Origin: Gramella sp. MT6
GTDB lineage: Bacteria > Bacteroidota > Bacteroidia > Flavobacteriales > Flavobacteriaceae
Assembly: GCF_019357415.1 (NCBI RefSeq)
Contig: NZ_CP048410.1
Coordinates: forward strand, 1,831,001-1,895,000
Direction of reading: 5' to 3'
Length of the DNA stretch: 64,000 nucleotides
Positions 1 through 8,886 of this stretch are shown here, one piece after another; position 1 is the stretch's first letter, and each line of letters opens with the position of its first letter. Made by a program: the position numbers and the translations under genes. The notes under the pieces were generated by a model. It was not told where the DNA came from and made no database searches. It was given only the letters and a program-made list of their open reading frames with translations.

Positions 1-242
1 AGTCCTGCGAAGATCTCATTCACGAACATCTTGGCAACTCTTAAGGGAGTTCCTTTTAAACTGTCATCAGTAAGATCAAGACCCAGGGTGTCTAGAATGT
101 TTTTCACATCCTCTTTTATAAGATCAACCTTCTCCTGATCAGTTTTTTCAAAAGCATCCTCTCTTAGAGGAGTATTTGCACTACTGCTCGCATGGGCATC
201 GCCCATCTCTTCAATTTCGTTCAATATTTTGTCTATTTTCAT
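1..242 (-). CDS. folE: GTP cyclohydrolase I, N-terminal part (cut by window edge)
   Basis: The first 80 residues read from an ATG at 242 on the minus strand. After a variable acidic leader (about 35 residues) the sequence runs DLIKEDVKNILDTLGLD and then DSLKGTPLRVAKMFVNEIF, the conserved N-terminal helices of FolE-type GTP cyclohydrolase I ('GTPxRVAKM'). The enzyme converts GTP to dihydroneopterin triphosphate, the first step of folate/tetrahydropterin synthesis, in the cytosol. The zinc-binding Cys/His residues and catalytic core lie beyond base 1 and cannot be checked. A TATCTTTG element lies about 42 bases upstream of the start. Family assignment is firm from the visible part; functional integrity is unknown. 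Confidence 0.88.
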   Translation of the reverse strand, partial: MKIDKILNEIEEMGDAHASSSANTPLREDAFEKTDQEKVDLIKEDVKNILDTLGLDLTDDSLKGTPLRVAKMFVNEIFAG

Positions 243-283
243 GCTTTTTTGCAATAATAGTCGGTTAAAACCGTATTGGCTTG

Positions 284-291
284 CAAAGATA
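284..291 (-). promoter_or_regulatory. Bacteroidota -7 promoter element for folE
   Basis: Read on the minus strand this is TATCTTTG, a perfect match to the Bacteroidota primary sigma -7 consensus TAnnTTTG. It lies about 42 bases upstream of the folE ATG. No clear TTG -33 element is seen at the usual 19-20 base spacing, so only half of the promoter is supported. Confidence 0.45.
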
Positions 292-390
292 CATATTTAT
301 AAGCTTTTAGCAGTATTCAAAAATCAATAAGCCTGAAGACATTGTCTGCTTTATATTTTATATTTTGCGTTGGTTATGGTGATGACGGGA

Positions 391-2229
391 ATGAGAACCA
401 CTTTTAAGATTATATTGATTCTGTTATTCGGGCTTTTAACCAGTTATTCGGTGAGTGCTCAAGGTTCTCTGTGTTCAGATATCGAGCCTTTTTGTGCCGG
501 TGATCAACGATTGACTTTTCCTAACTCTAATGAGACCAATAGTACTCAGATAAATGGAGAGTTGGGGCCAGATTACGGCTGCCTGCTAAAACAACCTTAT
601 CCTGCCTGGTTCTTTCTGCAAATTGAAGATCCTGGGAACCTAAATTTCAGAATTTCTCAATCTGAAAACCGAGATGGTTCCGGAGCGCCTCTGGATGTAG
701 ACTTTGTTGTATGGGGTCCCTTTGAGCGTGGGGATGATTATTGTGACGGCAACTCTCTAAATGCGGATAAAATTGTTGATTGTAGTTACCTGGACGATGC
801 GACCGAGAATATGAGTATTCCCAATGCTCAGACCAATGAGATCTATGTCGTTGTAATTACAAATTTCCGAACCTTACCGGGTTATATCAGTCTCGAGCAA
901 ACCAGTAGTCAGGGTTCCACAGATTGCTCTATTCTAGATCTGGATCTGGGCGACCAGGTTTCCGTTTGTGATGATAACGAGTATACTATCGATGGTACTA
1001 CTGAGGAAGCCAGTAAATATGAGTGGTTTGTTTTTAATGAAACAACATCCCAGTATGATCTAATTCCGGGTGAGGATGGCTCAACTCTTACGGTTAATAC
1101 TTCCGGAAATTATAAACTTATAGTTACCGACGAAATTGAAAATAAGACCGAAGAAGATGATGTAACGGTTACTTTTTATGATAGTCCTGCAATTGGTGAG
1201 GTTTCTAATTTTCCTGTTTGTACAGAAGATGCTGAATTTGTTGATCTTAATGAAATTTCAACCGACCTGCTAGCTCCCAACGATAACAGCGAAATGAATT
1301 ATGAAGTTTTCTTTTATGCTTCACAGGAAGATGTCGATGCCGGAAGTAGAATTCCTGATGCTTCAGCTTTTCCATTTGAAGAGGGGAAAATAATTTATGC
1401 TGAAGTAATAGACACAGAAAGTGGTTGTAGATCTGAAGCAGTGAACTTTGAGCTAAAGACCTTTGATTTTCCTGAATTTGAACTTTCTGAAAACACTATA
1501 TTTTGTGTGGATGGTAATATGAATGTTCAAAACCCGGTTAGCCTGGGGGAAGATCTGGGTGATGGTTATTTTTATGAATGGAGAGATGGAGTGGAGATAA
1601 TTAGCACAAATGCAATTATAGAACTTAACGAGTTACCTTCGAATCCTCAGGTCAGTGTAACTATTTCCAATCCCGAATCGGGTTGTGAATTAGAATTTGT
1701 CACTAATGTTGCTGCTGTCACTGGGCCTGAGACCGTTCAGGTGGATATATCTGGATCAGATTTTGGAGATGGTTATAATGTGGAAGCAAGTACAGATGAT
1801 TTTACAGGCAAGGAATTTGCAATTTTGGTGTATAGGCTTGATAATGGCTCCTGGCAGGATAGTAATGTATTTAATGGAGTTACTCCTGGTAGCCATACGG
1901 TAAGTGTTAGAGATCTTAACGGTTGCGGAGCGGCAACCAGCGAAAGTTTTTTCCTTGTTGGTTATCCGCGGTTTTTCACACCAAATTCAGATGGATATAA
2001 TGACCATTGGAATTTAATTACAGATCGTAATATCAGCATTAAAAAACTATACGTTTTTGATAGGTATGGTAAATTGATCACCCGTTTAAATCCAACAAAT
2101 AAAGGTTGGGACGGAACCTATAATGGCGATGATCTCCCTGCAGATGATTACTGGTTCAGGGTTGAATTCGTAGATGAAAAGACAGGAGAATACCAGGAAT
2201 ATATGTCTAACTTCACCTTGATGAGATAA
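391..2229 (+). CDS. T9SS type B sorting-domain secreted protein
   Basis: 612 residues from the chosen ATG at 391, which gives a clean signal peptide (MRTTFKIILILLFGLL..SVSAQG); in-frame TTG 370 and ATG 376/382 upstream are alternatives that add only a few residues. The body is acidic and made of beta-sandwich-like, Cys-containing segments (CSDIEPFCAGDQ, SVCDDNEYTIDG, FPVCTED, IFCVDGN), typical of large gliding/adhesion-related surface proteins. The last ~85 residues (YPRFFTPNSDGYNDHW, YVFDRYGKLI, GWDGTYNGDDLPADDYWF) are the 'gliding motility-associated C-terminal' type B domain that directs export through the type IX secretion system. Likely surface-exposed or released; substrate or partner unknown. 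Converges on the outer-membrane protein gene downstream, separated by a shared terminator. Confidence 0.88.
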   Translation: MRTTFKIILILLFGLLTSYSVSAQGSLCSDIEPFCAGDQRLTFPNSNETNSTQINGELGPDYGCLLKQPYPAWFFLQIEDPGNLNFRISQSENRDGSGAPLDVDFVVWGPFERGDDYCDGNSLNADKIVDCSYLDDATENMSIPNAQTNEIYVVVITNFRTLPGYISLEQTSSQGSTDCSILDLDLGDQVSVCDDNEYTIDGTTEEASKYEWFVFNETTSQYDLIPGEDGSTLTVNTSGNYKLIVTDEIENKTEEDDVTVTFYDSPAIGEVSNFPVCTEDAEFVDLNEISTDLLAPNDNSEMNYEVFFYASQEDVDAGSRIPDASAFPFEEGKIIYAEVIDTESGCRSEAVNFELKTFDFPEFELSENTIFCVDGNMNVQNPVSLGEDLGDGYFYEWRDGVEIISTNAIIELNELPSNPQVSVTISNPESGCELEFVTNVAAVTGPETVQVDISGSDFGDGYNVEASTDDFTGKEFAILVYRLDNGSWQDSNVFNGVTPGSHTVSVRDLNGCGAATSESFFLVGYPRFFTPNSDGYNDHWNLITDRNISIKKLYVFDRYGKLITRLNPTNKGWDGTYNGDDLPADDYWFRVEFVDEKTGEYQEYMSNFTLMR

Positions 2230-2230
2230 A

Positions 2231-2257
2231 AAAAAGCGCCTGTTTCAGGCGCTTTTT
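2231..2257 (+). terminator. Bidirectional intrinsic terminator
   Basis: A perfect 12-bp stem, AAAAAGCGCCTG / CAGGCGCTTTTT, with a TTT loop. It carries T runs on both sides, so it can end both the plus-strand T9SS protein gene (stop at 2229) and the minus-strand gene ending at 2279. Confidence 0.85.
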
Positions 2258-2278
2258 CATTTATATTCAAATATTAAA

Positions 2279-3772
2279 TTACAGTCCGAAGGTTAAGGAA
2301 ACGACAAATTTTGATAGGTCACGATCTATAGTACTTGTGTTAATAAAACTTGTGCTGCTGTCTTTAAAATTAGCATAACTATAAGCAAGGTCAATATTCA
2401 GGTTTCCAAAGCTGTATCCTAAACCACCGGTATATCCAGTTAGATCTCCAACATTATTCTCATCTTTAAATGGGCTTTCTTCAAACCTGTAACCGGCTCT
2501 AAGGCTAAAATTTGAAATACGGTATTCCCCACCAATTCTGTAAGTAGATGCTGCCTGCATATCATCATTGATGCTATTATTCAGGTCTACATAAGAGATA
2601 TCGTAATCTGAACTATATTTCATGTTAGAATAATCTTTCCAGCTGTAATCAAAACTTATCAGCCCAGATTTTCCGAATAAATAAGCAAAACTACCATTGA
2701 ATTTAGAAGGTAGTTTAAGTTGATATTCAGGATAAACATTTAAGACCTGTGGAGATACGCTCACGAATTCATCAAATGAATTGTTAGAATCCAGGTATTG
2801 TCTCGTTTCTTCTCTGAAGGTATACCAGGTAGGGGAGTCGTATGTTAGTCCTAGTCTTATGTTATCGCTAAGTTTTGCGATACCTCCTAATTGGAAGGAA
2901 AAACCGTCTCCATTGGTAAAAAGGCTGTTTCCAAAATACACCTCGGTAGTTTCGCTTCCGGTATTGTTGTTGAATTCAGTGAATTCAGTTGAATTCTCAT
3001 AATTAATAAAGTGAGAATTAAGGTTCAGGCCTAAATATAGGAAATCTTTGTACTGAGTAGCAGCATTAAACGTAAGCTTCCCGTTAATGCCGGTTGCAGC
3101 ATATCGATATCGCTGGTCAAAATTCCCTGGCCCAATTAGTGAATAATATTCTGTATTATCAGGATCATCAACTTCTGCTTCAATTACATAACCCTGGTAG
3201 CCAAGGAATGCTTGCTGAGCTGCAAAACCATAATTCTCTCCAAGGAAGGAATAAAGGCTGGAAATGCTTTCGTCGTCCTGAAGCTGCAATAGTTCTAAGG
3301 GAATTCCGTCTGCATAATCCAAAAAATACTGATCTAGAGAGTTAGAGGAATTTCCGCGGACCGAATAGTTTTCATCATAATTTGATTCTGTAGTGTAATT
3401 TAGTCCTATCGAAAATTTTCGCCAGTCGCTTTCTTCGTTATCTCTAAAAACAAAAACTCCCCCTGCATTGGTCAGGTCAAAATTATCTTCCTCGCTGCTG
3501 CTTCTTCCATCATTGAATTGAATATTGTTTTCCAGGCTTCTATAGCCGAAGGTTATCGAGGCACTGCTTGATAAAAAGACAGCTGAAGAAGCAGGGTTTA
3601 GGGACATGGCAGAAATATCACCTCCAAGGGCACCAAAAGCTCCGCTCATTCCCATAAATCTCGCGGTACCTGATAATTCATTATTTGAATAGCGGTAGGC
3701 ATCTCTTAGATCCTGAGCTTGAATTGAAGAAGTGATAGAGGCTAAAAAAAATAAGAATAAAATTCTTTTCAT
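2279..3772 (-). CDS. FadL/OmpP1-like outer-membrane transport protein
   Basis: 497 residues with signal peptide MKRILFLFFLASITSSIQAQ. The mature N terminus contains LSGTARFMGMSGAFGALGG followed by DISAMSLNPAS, the hallmark opening of the flavobacterial OmpP1/FadL-type family (often annotated 'hemin receptor' or 'outer membrane protein transport protein'). The rest alternates short aromatic amphipathic beta-strands (YRSLENNIQF, FSIGLNYTTESNYD, LRAGYRFEES) and finishes with a strand ending in LTFGL, consistent with a 14-16 strand barrel. Probably imports hydrophobic compounds across the outer membrane; the ligand cannot be read from sequence, and 'hemin receptor' is not supported by any visible haem motif. 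Single-gene unit between terminators. Confidence 0.82.
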   Translation of the reverse strand: MKRILFLFFLASITSSIQAQDLRDAYRYSNNELSGTARFMGMSGAFGALGGDISAMSLNPASSAVFLSSSASITFGYRSLENNIQFNDGRSSSEEDNFDLTNAGGVFVFRDNEESDWRKFSIGLNYTTESNYDENYSVRGNSSNSLDQYFLDYADGIPLELLQLQDDESISSLYSFLGENYGFAAQQAFLGYQGYVIEAEVDDPDNTEYYSLIGPGNFDQRYRYAATGINGKLTFNAATQYKDFLYLGLNLNSHFINYENSTEFTEFNNNTGSETTEVYFGNSLFTNGDGFSFQLGGIAKLSDNIRLGLTYDSPTWYTFREETRQYLDSNNSFDEFVSVSPQVLNVYPEYQLKLPSKFNGSFAYLFGKSGLISFDYSWKDYSNMKYSSDYDISYVDLNNSINDDMQAASTYRIGGEYRISNFSLRAGYRFEESPFKDENNVGDLTGYTGGLGYSFGNLNIDLAYSYANFKDSSTSFINTSTIDRDLSKFVVSLTFGL

Positions 3773-3797
3773 GTTTTAAATACTTTGCGTTATAAAA

Positions 3798-3828
3798 AAA
3801 CCTCGCAGGATAGGTTCCCGCAAGGTTT
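3798..3828 (-). terminator. Terminator after the Gly/Tyr/Ser-rich lipoprotein gene
   Basis: On the minus strand, AAACCTTGCGGG and CCTGCGAGGTTT form a 12-bp stem with two G-U pairs and a 7-base loop, followed directly by seven T residues. It ends transcription of the 3849-4925 gene before the outer-membrane protein gene. Confidence 0.7.
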
Positions 3829-3848
3829 GATTTTTAGATTATTTTCAA

Positions 3849-4925
3849 TTATCGGCTTCCGCCGCGACCACCACCTCTGGATGATCCACCTGAACTCCTT
3901 GTAGCGCCAGATCCTCTGCTGCTAGAACTACTTGAGCTTCTAGTGGTACTTGATCTGGTTGAACTGCTACTCCTAGTAGTAGGGGAAGACCGGTATGATC
4001 TATTACTGCTTTGCGTTGATCTTTGGTATACAGGAGAGCTGCTTCTGCTTCTGCCAGAATCATAACTTCTTGAAGATTCAGTTCTTCTGGTGCTTCTGGT
4101 ATAAATTCTGGAATTATCTGTAACTCCTCGTTGAACTCTGGAAGTTCGTTCTGGAGAACCAGATGTTCTAATATCTCTTATGCTTCTTGAATATGAACTT
4201 CTTCTATTATTAACGTCTCTATCTCTATAGCTGCCTTGAGAACTTCTTCTTCCTCTGTTATAAGCTACGTTATCATTATAATAGTGGTAATGGTTGTAGC
4301 GCCAAGGGGAGTAGAATCCTCCATAACCCCATCCGTATCCGTAAGGGTATCCATAGCCTATGCCAAATCCAAAACCTCCGTAGCCCCAACCGGCAGCCCA
4401 TCCTGGACCCCAACCTGGACCCCATCCAGGGTAGAAAGGATCCCAGAACGGATCATAGAATCCGCCCCAGCCTGGTCCCCAGCCGTAGCCATATCCCCAT
4501 CCCCATGGAGAATAGAATCCGCCGAAGCCAGTATTAATTATATTAATTGAGTAGGTATCCGGATCTTCTCCCCAGGGAGCGTTTCCGCCTACATAAGCGA
4601 CATCACCGCCAACTTCAGAATAATTTTCATATCCATCATTAGAACTATAACTGTCTACGTCTGTAAAAACTTCATTATCCAGTACCTCTCCAACCATTTG
4701 AGATTGTTGAGCAAATAGGTTCTTATAATAGGTGCTATTATTGTTTGGCTTTACTTCATTCGCTTCAGGATCTGCTTGTTCCCATATACCCGGTCTAGAT
4801 TCTCCATAAATACCATCGGCTTCATATCCCGAATATTGGTAAGAACCACAGGATGCCAATGCGAAAAGAACCACCGGCACGAACAAGAGGTTCAGTTTAT
4901 TTCGTAAGGTGTAGTAAAGTTTCAT
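3849..4925 (-). CDS. Low-complexity lipoprotein, Gly/Tyr/Trp-rich then Arg/Ser-rich
   Basis: 358 residues with a lipobox at FALASC (Cys26), so a predicted lipoprotein. Residues ~27-125 are ordinary and acidic. Residues ~130-215 are an extreme Gly/Tyr/Trp/Phe/Pro tract with repeating GWG, GYG and PGWG units. From ~225 to the end the chain is an Arg/Ser-rich tail (RSSS, TRSS, SYRS repeats) finishing GGGRGGSR, very basic and probably disordered. The aromatic-glycine stretch resembles cohesive structural or amyloid-like surface proteins and the tail resembles a nucleic-acid or polyanion binder, but these are analogies only. No enzymatic motif. Alone in its transcription unit, divergent from proS. 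I do not recognise a named family. Confidence 0.75.
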   Translation of the reverse strand: MKLYYTLRNKLNLLFVPVVLFALASCGSYQYSGYEADGIYGESRPGIWEQADPEANEVKPNNNSTYYKNLFAQQSQMVGEVLDNEVFTDVDSYSSNDGYENYSEVGGDVAYVGGNAPWGEDPDTYSINIINTGFGGFYSPWGWGYGYGWGPGWGGFYDPFWDPFYPGWGPGWGPGWAAGWGYGGFGFGIGYGYPYGYGWGYGGFYSPWRYNHYHYYNDNVAYNRGRRSSQGSYRDRDVNNRRSSYSRSIRDIRTSGSPERTSRVQRGVTDNSRIYTRSTRRTESSRSYDSGRSRSSSPVYQRSTQSSNRSYRSSPTTRSSSSTRSSTTRSSSSSSSRGSGATRSSGGSSRGGGRGGSR

Positions 4926-4940
4926 TGGTAATTGTTTTTA

Positions 4941-4971
4941 TTGTTGGGCATCCTAAAAATGGTTAGTTTTG
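4941..4971 (+). promoter_or_regulatory. Predicted promoter of proS
   Basis: TTG at 4941-4943 and TAGTTTTG at 4964-4971, separated by 20 bases, fit the Bacteroidota -33 (TTTG/TTG) and -7 (TAnnTTTG) consensus. Transcription would begin near 4977, leaving about 55 bases of leader before the proS ATG. Confidence 0.5.
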
Positions 4972-5031
4972 CCCGAACGGTTAGTATACACTAATGGTAA
5001 AAGTTACAAGTTTTATGCCAAATAACAAGAA

Positions 5032-6510
5032 ATGGGTAAGAATTTAACGAAGCGAAGCGAAGACTATTCAAAATGGTATAATGAATTGGTTGTAAAGGCC
5101 GATTTAGCTGAAAATTCAGCGGTTAGAGGCTGTATGGTTATCAAACCCTACGGCTATGCAATATGGGAAAAGATGCAGGCTGAATTGGATAGGATGTTCA
5201 AAGAGACAGGTCATCAAAACGCCTATTTTCCACTTTTTGTTCCGAAGCATTTATTCGAGGCTGAAGAGAAGAATGCCGAGGGTTTTGCGAAAGAATGTGC
5301 GGTGGTAACCCATTACAGGCTAAAAAATGATCCAGATAGACCTGGTAAACTAATGGTAGATCCGGAAGCCAAGTTGGAAGAAGAACTTGTGGTTAGACCA
5401 ACTTCTGAAGCGATCATCTGGAATACCTATAAAAACTGGATACAGTCTTATAGAGACCTTCCAATAAAAGTGAATCAGTGGGCTAATGTGGTGCGCTGGG
5501 AGATGAGAACAAGATTATTTCTAAGGACTGCTGAATTTCTTTGGCAGGAAGGTCATACTGCTCATGCTACTAAAGTAGAGGCTCTTCAGGAAACTGAATT
5601 GATGAATGATATTTATGCTGAGTTTGCCGAGAATTTCATGGCAATCCCTGTAGTTAAAGGAGCAAAAACCGAGAATGAACGTTTTGCAGGAGCTTTGGAA
5701 ACCTATTGTATCGAAGCTCTTATGCAGGATGGAAAAGCCTTACAGGCCGGAACCTCGCATTTCCTGGGGCAGAATTTCGCAAAAGCTTTTGATGTGAAAT
5801 TTGCCACTAAAGAAGGCGGGCTGGAATATGTATGGGCAACTTCATGGGGAGTTTCTACCAGGCTTATGGGAGCGCTTATTATGACACATAGTGATGATAA
5901 TGGATTGGTATTGCCTCCAAATCTTGCGCCTATACAAGTTGTGATCGTACCTATCTATAGAAGTGAAGAGCAATTGGAACAGATCTCTGAAGCAGCGAAT
6001 AAGCTGGTTAAAGAACTAAGGGAGGTAGGAGTTTCGGTTAAGTTTGACGACAATGATAATCAAAAGCCGGGATGGAAGTTCGCGCAATATGAATTGCAAG
6101 GTGTACCGGTAAGATTGGCTATAGGACCAAAAGATCTCGAAAAAGGAACGGTTGAGCTTGCAAGAAGAGATACACTTACTAAAGAATTCGTAAAAAATGA
6201 TGAAGTAGTAGGTAAGATCAAGGCCCTAATGACTGAGATCCAGGAGAGTCTTTATACGAAGGCAAAAAATTATCGGGATTCTCATATTACTGAAGTTGAT
6301 GATTTTGACGATTTTAAAAAAGTTCTGAAAGAGAAAGCTGGATTTATTTCTGCCCATTGGGATGGTACTCCAGAGACAGAGAATAAGATCAAGGAACTTA
6401 CTAAAGCTACGATAAGGTGTATTCCTTTCAATAGAAAAGAAGAGGCGGGAGAGTGCGTTCTTACCGGAAAACCGTCCGAGGGAAGAGTGCTTTTTGCGAA
6501 GGCCTATTAA
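5032..6510 (+). CDS. proS: Prolyl-tRNA synthetase, archaeal/eukaryotic-like type
   Basis: 492 residues, the short ProS form without the editing insertion that interrupts the E. coli-type enzyme. Class II motif 2 region reads [22 protein letters not shown], preceded by the RPTSEAIIW motif that binds proline/ATP. The C-terminal anticodon-binding fold ([13 protein letters not shown]..) is followed by the ProS-specific terminal domain ending FAKAY, the conserved C-terminal Tyr. Charges tRNA-Pro with proline in the cytosol. Start chosen at the ATG giving [20 protein letters not shown], the canonical N terminus. It is followed on the same strand by two tRNA-Glu genes that have their own promoter. 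Confidence 0.96.
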   Translation: MGKNLTKRSEDYSKWYNELVVKADLAENSAVRGCMVIKPYGYAIWEKMQAELDRMFKETGHQNAYFPLFVPKHLFEAEEKNAEGFAKECAVVTHYRLKNDPDRPGKLMVDPEAKLEEELVVRPTSEAIIWNTYKNWIQSYRDLPIKVNQWANVVRWEMRTRLFLRTAEFLWQEGHTAHATKVEALQETELMNDIYAEFAENFMAIPVVKGAKTENERFAGALETYCIEALMQDGKALQAGTSHFLGQNFAKAFDVKFATKEGGLEYVWATSWGVSTRLMGALIMTHSDDNGLVLPPNLAPIQVVIVPIYRSEEQLEQISEAANKLVKELREVGVSVKFDDNDNQKPGWKFAQYELQGVPVRLAIGPKDLEKGTVELARRDTLTKEFVKNDEVVGKIKALMTEIQESLYTKAKNYRDSHITEVDDFDDFKKVLKEKAGFISAHWDGTPETENKIKELTKATIRCIPFNRKEEAGECVLTGKPSEGRVLFAKAY

Positions 6511-6535
6511 AAAATTTAAAAAATTTTGTAGAACA

Positions 6536-6566
6536 TTTGCGGCATTCCAAAAAAGTTGTATTTTTG
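6536..6566 (+). promoter_or_regulatory. Predicted promoter for tRNA-Glu genes
   Basis: TTTG at 6536-6539 and TATTTTTG at 6559-6566, with exactly 19 bases between them, are the best match to the full Bacteroidota promoter consensus in this window. The start would be near 6572, about 16 bases upstream of the first tRNA. Confidence 0.65.
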
Positions 6567-6587
6567 CATCCGCATTTGAAACAAAAT

Positions 6588-6659
6588 GGTCCGTTCGTCT
6601 AGGGGTTAGGACGCCAGGTTTTCATCCTGGTAACAGGGGTTCGATTCCCCTACGGACTA
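6588..6659 (+). tRNA. tRNA-Glu (UUC), copy 1
   Basis: 72-base cloverleaf. Acceptor strand GGTCCGT pairs with ACGGACT (the last pair, G1-U72, is a wobble); the anticodon stem CCAGG/CCTGG encloses loop TTTTCAT with anticodon TTC; T arm CAGGG GTTCGAT TCCCC-like with the GTTCGAT loop. CCA is not encoded. Reads GAA/GAG codons. Confidence 0.96.
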
Positions 6660-6729
6660 CGAAAAGAAACACTGAAAGAATTGTGTTTGTTTTTAGCAAC
6701 AAACTGAGTTGCACTTTGAAATAATTTTT

Positions 6730-6801
6730 GGTCCGTTCGTCTAGGGGTTAGGACGCCAGGTTTTCATCCTGGTAACAGGGGTTCGATTCCCCTACGGACT
6801 A
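6730..6801 (+). tRNA. tRNA-Glu (UUC), copy 2
   Basis: Base-for-base identical to the copy at 6588-6659, 70 bases downstream, with unrelated spacer sequence between them. Anticodon TTC, CCA not encoded. Probably processed from the same transcript as copy 1 and possibly rpsT, whose ATG is 30 bases further on. Confidence 0.96.
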
Positions 6802-6831
6802 CTTTTAAAAAACATTTAAATAATAATTGTA

Positions 6832-7080
6832 ATGGCAAATCATAAGTCAGCGTTGAAGAGGATTCGTAGCAATGAGACTAAGCGTCTTAGAAATCGCTAC
6901 CAGCATAAAACTACAAGAAACGCGATCAAGAAATTGCGTGAAGCCGATAAGAAAGAGGCTGAGGCTATGTTGCCTGCAGTAATTTCTATGGTGGATAAAT
7001 TGGCTAAGAAAAATATCATTCACGATAATAAAGCTGCTAACCTAAAGTCAAATTTGACTAAGCACGTCGCAGCACTTTAA
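6832..7080 (+). CDS. rpsT: 30S ribosomal protein S20
   Basis: 82 residues, very basic: [18 protein letters not shown] opening, the canonical S20 N terminus, then long helices with [14 protein letters not shown] near the C terminus (conserved 'HKNKAARxKSxL' segment of bS20). Binds 16S rRNA near the body of the 30S subunit early in assembly. It follows two tRNA-Glu genes and precedes a strong terminator, so tRNA and rpsT expression may be linked by read-through. Confidence 0.97.
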   Translation: MANHKSALKRIRSNETKRLRNRYQHKTTRNAIKKLREADKKEAEAMLPAVISMVDKLAKKNIIHDNKAANLKSNLTKHVAAL

Positions 7081-7106
7081 TTTTAGCAGTGTTCAATTTA
7101 TAAAGG

Positions 7107-7133
7107 AATGCTTTCCGATCTTCGGAAGGCATT
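7107..7133 (+). terminator. Intrinsic terminator after rpsT
   Basis: AATGCTTTCCGA and TCGGAAGGCATT form a 12-bp stem (one G-T pair) with a TCT loop, followed by a run of seven T residues. Confidence 0.88.
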
Positions 7134-7149
7134 TTTTTGTGCCCGAAAA

Positions 7150-8064
7150 TTAGAATACAGAAACACCGGTGAGGGTAGTGAACCTTTCCAAAGCTTTCAT
7201 ACCCAATTCTGAATTCCCTTTTTCATTTAGAATAGGACTCCATACCGCTACTGAATAATTATCGGGGTGTATGGCGACAATTCCACCACCAACCCCACTT
7301 TTTCCAGGCAGACCTACCTGGAAACTAAATTCGCCGGCCTCATCATAGAAACCACAGGTTTGCATTAAAGCATTGATCCTTTTTACAGTTTTCGGTTTTA
7401 AAATCTTTTCATTGGTTTCTAACATTTTCCCTTTATTGGCAAAGATCATAAAAGCCTTCGATAGATCTTTACACGACATGGATAATGAACATTGGTAGAA
7501 ATAGAAATCTACAATAGGTTCAACGTCACATTTGATATTCCCGAGTGCTTTGATGTAATTTACCAGAGCAATATTTCTATATCCCGTTGCTTTTTCTGAT
7601 GCTGCTACTTTTTCATCATATTGAATATCTGGATCACCAGTGATCTTTCTCACGAAATCCAGCAATTCCTGTTTAGGATTTTCCAGTTGATCTACAAGAA
7701 TATCAGAAAGTACCAAAGCTCCTGCGTTTATAAAAGGATTCCTGGGAATACCACTTTCATACTCCAGCTGAGTTAAACTATTGAATGGGTCTCCTGATGG
7801 TTCCACATTTAAACGGTCCCAGAGATCTTCACCCATTAATCGCATCGCCATTGCCAGTGTAAAAACCTTCGAGATACTTTGGATGGAAAAATTCTCCTCG
7901 CTGTCACCAAACGAAAAATGTTTTTGATCCCCACAATAAACGTGCATTCCGAATTTTCTTCGGTCTACTTTTGCGAGTTCCGGAATGTAGGAGGCTACTT
8001 TTCCGGTAACATCCCGGTAACTCATTTCATCGTGAATAGTATCGAGGATTCGTTGGTAATCCAT
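7150..8064 (-). CDS. glsA: Glutaminase A
   Basis: 304 residues, full length for the serine-dependent beta-lactamase-fold glutaminases. Catalytic SxxK is S63-I-S-K66 in FSIQSISKVFTLAMAM; downstream are GIPRNPFINAGALV and GLPGKSGVGGGIVAI, both family signatures around the substrate pocket. Hydrolyses L-glutamine to glutamate and ammonia in the cytosol. It lies one base downstream of peptidase E on the same strand, so the pair is almost certainly co-transcribed, both acting on amino-acid or peptide amide chemistry. Start at the ATG giving MDYQRILDTI. Confidence 0.95.
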   Translation of the reverse strand: MDYQRILDTIHDEMSYRDVTGKVASYIPELAKVDRRKFGMHVYCGDQKHFSFGDSEENFSIQSISKVFTLAMAMRLMGEDLWDRLNVEPSGDPFNSLTQLEYESGIPRNPFINAGALVLSDILVDQLENPKQELLDFVRKITGDPDIQYDEKVAASEKATGYRNIALVNYIKALGNIKCDVEPIVDFYFYQCSLSMSCKDLSKAFMIFANKGKMLETNEKILKPKTVKRINALMQTCGFYDEAGEFSFQVGLPGKSGVGGGIVAIHPDNYSVAVWSPILNEKGNSELGMKALERFTTLTGVSVF

Positions 8065-8065
8065 A

Positions 8066-8773
8066 TTAGTTTAAATCGGTTAAATCTGTTTCAGTATCTA
8101 TTTCGAAAGGTAATTTATCCTTTTTGAAAAGTCTGGCCTGCAGCTTTCCTTTTAACGTAACTTTATTATCCTTTAATTCCAGCCAGCTTCCTTCTCTTAA
8201 ACCAATCACCGGTTGAGAATTAATTCCATGAAACTCTTTGATCCTGGTTTCTCTTGTCTCTCCTTTATGTTCAGAATTTGGATCTGGATCTAAATAATGA
8301 GGATTGATATTAAATGGAACTAATCCAAGGGTCTGGAATGATGGTGGGTAAACAATAGGCATATCGTTGGTGGTTTGCATACTTAGACCTGCAATGTTGG
8401 TCCCGGCACTGGTTCCCATATATGGAGTACCATTTTTAACCACCTCTTTAATAACGTTCATCACCTTGTTTCTGTATAATTCTGATACAAGCAGGAATGT
8501 ATTTCCTCCACCTGTAAAAATCCCCTTAGCCTCTTTTACTGCCTCTACCGGATCCTTGAATTCATTAATGCCTTTCACTTTTATGCCTGCTTTAGAAAAT
8601 GCTTCCGCTGCTTTTGCCGTGTATTCTTCATGGGAAATTCCGCCCGGCCTTGCGTAAGGAATAAATAAGATCTCATCTATATTATTATATAATTCAGGTA
8701 AGTGCGGAATTAGATATTCCAGGTATTCCTGGTTATGTAAAGTTGAGGTGCTGGCAAGTATCGCGTTGATCAT
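8066..8773 (-). CDS. pepE: Peptidase E (alpha-aspartyl dipeptidase, family S51)
   Basis: 235 residues, matching the family length. The nucleophile elbow GTSAGTN gives Ser122; His159 (FNINPHYLDPD) and Glu194 (GLREGS) sit at the spacing of the Ser-His-Glu triad known from Salmonella PepE. The GIFTGGGNT segment is the conserved substrate loop. Cleaves Asp-X dipeptides in the cytosol, without ATP. First gene of a two-gene operon with glsA. The short leader upstream (8774-8886) contains a small GCCTT/AAGGC hairpin but no good promoter match. Confidence 0.94.
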   Translation of the reverse strand: MINAILASTSTLHNQEYLEYLIPHLPELYNNIDEILFIPYARPGGISHEEYTAKAAEAFSKAGIKVKGINEFKDPVEAVKEAKGIFTGGGNTFLLVSELYRNKVMNVIKEVVKNGTPYMGTSAGTNIAGLSMQTTNDMPIVYPPSFQTLGLVPFNINPHYLDPDPNSEHKGETRETRIKEFHGINSQPVIGLREGSWLELKDNKVTLKGKLQARLFKKDKLPFEIDTETDLTDLN

Positions 8774-8886
8774 GTTTTTTACTGTAAATTTAGAGAATCA
8801 CAGGCATTAACAAAAGTTTACAGCCTTCTAAAGGCGAAATCGAAATTTCCAACGTTATAAATCAATCGAATACTAACCAATTCGTC

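Noticed and set aside
4236..4550. Plus-strand frame inside the low-complexity lipoprotein gene
   Set aside because: Complement of Gly/Tyr/Trp codons gives Pro/Ser/Ile repeats without homology; the minus-strand gene has a lipobox and starts properly.
6494..6724. Frame spanning the end of proS and the first tRNA-Glu
   Set aside because: Reads through a tRNA gene with no protein-like composition.
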